Assembly: GCA_963704505.1 (NCBI GenBank)
Contig: OY969912.1
Span: 868,001 to 932,000, forward strand
Direction of reading: 5' to 3'
From: VRUE01 sp963704505
GTDB lineage: Bacteria > Actinomycetota > Thermoleophilia > Solirubrobacterales > 70-9
Length of the DNA: 64,000 nucleotides
The position numbers were made by a program, and so were the translations under genes. Shown one piece after another: positions 61,563-64,000 of this stretch; positions within the stretch are counted from its first letter, which is position 1, and each line of letters starts with the position of its first letter. The notes beneath the pieces are model-generated. The model made no database searches and was not told where the DNA came from. It saw only the letters and a list, made by a program, of their open reading frames with translations.

Positions 61563-61880
61563 AGTTCGAGAGAGGCCGGATACAGCCACCGCATCTTTTC
61601 CGCAGTACCCCCGAATGCCGTCCTAGATCCAATTCCAATCCTGGGAACTGTGATGACGCCGCCGAGGACGTGCACAAGATCGGCCGCGCCAATGGAGCAC
61701 TGAAAAGCGAAATACCGATGTTCCCGAAGCGTCGGGTTGTGGCGCTCCACTCCAGCGCTCTCGCCCCCCAGCCCCTGTAGCACCTCGTCAGCTTCGTCCC
61801 TGTCGCGCTGCTAGCCCCTCCACTTGCCCTCAACACCACCGCGGCCCCATAACGCAATAACCCCCCTTGCGGCCCCTCGC
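61563..61880. other. Right-edge stretch of the island
   Basis: About 320 bases without a recognised gene. It contains a copy of the tRNA-end 11-mer at 61742-61752. Pro/Leu-rich frames here look spurious. It is the likely boundary between island and host sequence, but no long repeat confirms it. Confidence 0.4.
61742..61752 (+). other. Candidate right attachment core
   Basis: GCGCTCCACTC, identical to 38005-38015 at the tRNA-Arg end, lies 180 bases after the TrlF stop. The identity is only 11 bases and stops abruptly on both sides. Confidence 0.3.
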
Positions 61881-62516
61881 TCACCTCGCCCCCGAGCCTG
61901 CTCCACCCCCAACCGCCTCCGCCGCTCCCAACGCCCCCATCAACGCCAGGCCCAGAAGCTCCCGCAACTGATCGCGCTCCAAGTCGCGCTGCTCGAGCCA
62001 GCGCAAGACCGCGCCCTCGAGGAAGAAGAACCATCCCTGCACCGCCGTCTCCAGCGCCGGCGAGCGAATGACGCCGGGCACCCCCTCCCAGTCCTGAAGC
62101 GCCTCGATCACCGCCTCCATGCGCTGCTCGCGCCCCTGATCGAGTGCCTCTTGGATCAACGGCTCGCCGCTGCCGCGAGTGCGAAAGATCGCCGTGTAGG
62201 CGGCCTCGCGCTGCTCGACGAAATCGAGGAAGCGCTCCAGGCTTGCGCTCAGCTGCTCGGCGGGGAGAAGCTCGGGGTCGGGCGCGGTGAGCTCGGCCAG
62301 TTCGCGCTGACCGCGCTCGAGGCTGGCCAGCAGGTAGTCGGTTTTGGTCGGGAAGTAGTGGTAGAGCAGGCTTTTCGAAACCCCTGCGGCGGCCGCGATC
62401 TCCTCCAGGGAGACCTCGTCGTAGGGCCGGCGTCCGAGCAGCTCGGCGCCCGCGGCGAGCAGCTGCTCTCGCCGCTTGACGGTCCCCAACCTGCGCCCCG
62501 TTTTCAGCTCCTCCAT
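61881..62516 (-). CDS. TetR-family transcriptional regulator
   Basis: A 211-residue protein with the TetR helix-turn-helix (RREQLLAAGAELLGRRPYDE, VSLEEIAAAAGVSKSLLYHY, then FPTKTDYLLASL) and an all-helical ligand domain (ERFLDFVEQREAAYTAIFRT). The ATG at 62516 is used because upstream residues come from an AT-rich promoter. It is divergent from the small membrane-protein and P450 genes, with two dyads in the shared promoter. Confidence 0.92.
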   Translation of the reverse strand: MEELKTGRRLGTVKRREQLLAAGAELLGRRPYDEVSLEEIAAAAGVSKSLLYHYFPTKTDYLLASLERGQRELAELTAPDPELLPAEQLSASLERFLDFVEQREAAYTAIFRTRGSGEPLIQEALDQGREQRMEAVIEALQDWEGVPGVIRSPALETAVQGWFFFLEGAVLRWLEQRDLERDQLRELLGLALMGALGAAEAVGGGAGSGAR

Positions 62517-62534
62517 CGCCACCAGATTAAAGCC

Positions 62535-62591
62535 AATTGACCGGCAAATCAATTAGCTGCTATCACTTACGCTTATTGACAAGCCGGTCAA
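62535..62591. promoter_or_regulatory. Paired dyads in the TetR divergent promoter
   Basis: AATTGA-8-TCAATT (62535-62554) and TTGAC-6-GTCAA (62576-62591) are each palindromic, and TTGACCGGC (62537-62545) with GCCGGTCAA (62583-62591) also form a distant inverted pair. They lie between the regulator start and the small-protein start, where a TetR operator is expected. Confidence 0.65.
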
Positions 62592-62598
62592 CAACAGC

Positions 62599-62988
62599 GT
62601 GAAGCTCGCCTCGGCGATGGGCACGGCGCGGATCGCGATCGGCGCCGCGGCCCTGATTGCACCCGGCCCGACCTCGCGCCTGCTCGGTTTCCCCGCCGCC
62701 CAAGACTCCCCGACCGCCCGCCTCATGGCCCGCCTCTTCGGCGTCCGCGACGTAGCTCTCGGCGTCCTCGTCCTTCGGGCCCGTCGCGACCCGCACTTCG
62801 CCCGCTTCGTCTACCGACTCAACGCGATCGTCGATGGGGGAGACGCCGCCTCGATGGCAGTGGCCGTGATCACCCGCCAGGGCATCGACCGAGCCGCCCT
62901 CTCCAGCTCGGTTCCGGCACTCAGCGCGATGGTCGGCTGGAGTGCCCTTGCATCCCGCACAGCTACCGCACCGGAGGCAGAGCAATGA
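62599..62988 (+). CDS. Small membrane protein, DUF4267-like
   Basis: A 129-residue protein with an N-terminal hydrophobic helix (RIAIGAAALIAPGPTSRLLG), an RLFGVRDVALGVLVLRARRD segment and a final helix (VPALSAMVGWSALASRTA). It resembles the DUF4267 family of small actinobacterial proteins. The GTG start at 62599 is close to the operator dyads. It overlaps the P450 gene by 4 bases (ATGA). Confidence 0.6.
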   Translation: MKLASAMGTARIAIGAAALIAPGPTSRLLGFPAAQDSPTARLMARLFGVRDVALGVLVLRARRDPHFARFVYRLNAIVDGGDAASMAVAVITRQGIDRAALSSSVPALSAMVGWSALASRTATAPEAEQ

Positions 62989-64000
62989 GCACCGCGACCG
63001 CCACGCAGCGCAAGGACATTCCCGCGCCCCCAACTCCCGAGCTTCCGCCCGGGCCCTCCTCGCCCCGCCCGCTCGTCGTCGGCCGCTTCCTGCTTCAGCC
63101 GACCTCCTACCTCGAAGAGTGCGCCAAGCGCTACGGCGAGTACTTCACCCTCCAACTCTCTGAGGACCGAACCATCGTCATCACCTCCGACCCCGAGGCG
63201 GTCAAGACGATCTTCACCGGCGACCCCGAACAACTGCACGCCGGCAAAAACAACGCGATCCTCCAGCCTCTGCTCGGAGATCGATCGGTCCTCCTGCTCG
63301 ACGGCCGCGAGCATCTGCGCCAGCGCCGACTGCTCCTGCCCCCATTCCACGGCGAGCGGATGAAGGGATACGGCGAGACCATGCGGGAGGTCGCCGAGCG
63401 CCATGTCGCCGCCTGGCCCAAGGGTGCCGAGTTCCCCTCCCAGGCCTCGATGCAGGCGATCACCCTCGAGGTCATCCTGCGCACCGTCTTCGGACTTACT
63501 GACGAGGCCCGGATCGAAGAAGTAGGAGCGCCGCTCCGCCGCCTGCTCGACTCGACCGTCGGCACCGCGCGCCTCTTCGCCCTCCAGGTGACCAGCTCCA
63601 AGAATCCGCGCCCGCGCAGCCCCTGGGGCCGCCTCAACGCAATGGTCGCCGACGCCGATCGCGTCGTCTATGAGGAGATCGCCGCCCGGCGCGCAGGCGA
63701 TCATGACCGCGACGACGTCCTGACGATGCTGCTCGACGCTCGCGATGAGGAGGGAGAGGCGCTCACCGACATCGAGCTCCGCGATGAGCTGATGACCCTG
63801 CTGCTCGCCGGCCACGAGACCACCGCGACCGCACTCAGCTGGACTCTCGAGCGGCTTGTCCGGAACCCGAAAGTCCTCGAGCGCCTTCAAGAGGAGATCC
63901 GCGATCCCGGGGAGGAGGAGGCCTACCTCGACGCGACCATAAAGGAGTCGCTACGCCTTCGCCCGGTGATCTCTGCGGTCGGCCGCTACCTCACCGAGCC
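62985..64000 (+). CDS. Cytochrome P450, cut by window end
   Basis: The 338 visible codons give the N-terminal two-thirds of a P450: Pro-rich ELPPGPSSPRPLVVGRFLLQ, LLDGREHLRQRRLLLPPFHG (C-helix WxxxR equivalent), I-helix LLAGHETTATALSWTLERL and K-helix ExxR in KESLRLRPVISAVGR. The heme-binding Cys loop lies beyond the window. It is related to the P450 at 28-29.4 kb (RHMRQRKLLLPPFHG in that one). The ATG overlaps the upstream stop, and the pair is likely under TetR control. Confidence 0.92.
   Translation, partial: MSTATATQRKDIPAPPTPELPPGPSSPRPLVVGRFLLQPTSYLEECAKRYGEYFTLQLSEDRTIVITSDPEAVKTIFTGDPEQLHAGKNNAILQPLLGDRSVLLLDGREHLRQRRLLLPPFHGERMKGYGETMREVAERHVAAWPKGAEFPSQASMQAITLEVILRTVFGLTDEARIEEVGAPLRRLLDSTVGTARLFALQVTSSKNPRPRSPWGRLNAMVADADRVVYEEIAARRAGDHDRDDVLTMLLDARDEEGEALTDIELRDELMTLLLAGHETTATALSWTLERLVRNPKVLERLQEEIRDPGEEEAYLDATIKESLRLRPVISAVGRYLTE

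Noticed and set aside
61433..61783. Minus-strand 116-codon frame at the end of TrlF
   Set aside because: It overlaps a well-supported coding end and has no family or ribosome binding site.

Overview
The window is high-GC, gene-dense DNA that reads as an actinobacterium, most likely of the class Thermoleophilia (Solirubrobacterales). That placement is inferred from GC content, heavy GTG/TTG start use, a CIRCE-controlled groESL, a mycobacterial-type 7Fe ferredoxin, the D-arabinono-lactone oxidase/aldolase pair and the secreted-protein families. No marker gene fixes it.

1-37.9 kb is ordinary chromosome. It opens inside an Lhr-type helicase that carries repeated in-frame inserts and one homopolymer frameshift. 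Next come a three-gene minus-strand cluster (HPr-kinase-like P-loop protein, phosphotransferase, MGT-type glycosyltransferase), a Crp regulator, a protein repair methyltransferase and a secreted RTX-repeat protein. An ASCH/SRPBCC pair precedes groESL, which has a CIRCE operator and a terminator. An AbiEi/DUF559 protein, a secreted GH26-like hydrolase with an NDUFA9-like reductase, FdxA, an Mrp operon, cyclophilin, a K+ channel, an MFS transporter, metabolic enzymes, a P450, pyruvate kinase and a tightly coupled operon of three secreted YVTN-propeller/PKD proteins follow. tRNA genes are Ser(UGA), Ser(GCU) and Arg(ACG).

38.0-61.6 kb behaves as an accessory island beginning directly after tRNA-Arg. 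It opens with a decayed murB fragment and then holds mobile-element functions: an HNH protein, an extra RecA, an SSB without an acidic tip, a sigma-70-like factor with a long inverted repeat over its ribosome binding site, and an ArdC-like antirestriction protein followed by short overlapping genes, some frameshifted. Conflict-type genes are mixed in: a Ser/Thr kinase fused to a SAMHD1-like HD dNTPase, a DUF4365 protein with an unknown partner, a membrane protein plus ComEC-like MBL hydrolase pair, a pentapeptide-repeat membrane protein, DUF3892, DUF2188, and a HEPN protein followed by a TrlF-type PHP/ABC ATPase. No integrase was found. An 11-nt repeat at the tRNA end recurs at 61.74 kb and could mark the other end.

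61.9-64.0 kb looks like host chromosome again: a TetR regulator facing a small membrane protein and a P450 cut by the window edge, with paired dyads in the shared promoter. The best candidates for something undescribed are the kinase-HD fusion, the HEPN-TrlF pair, the MBL/membrane pair and the sigma-factor leader structure.
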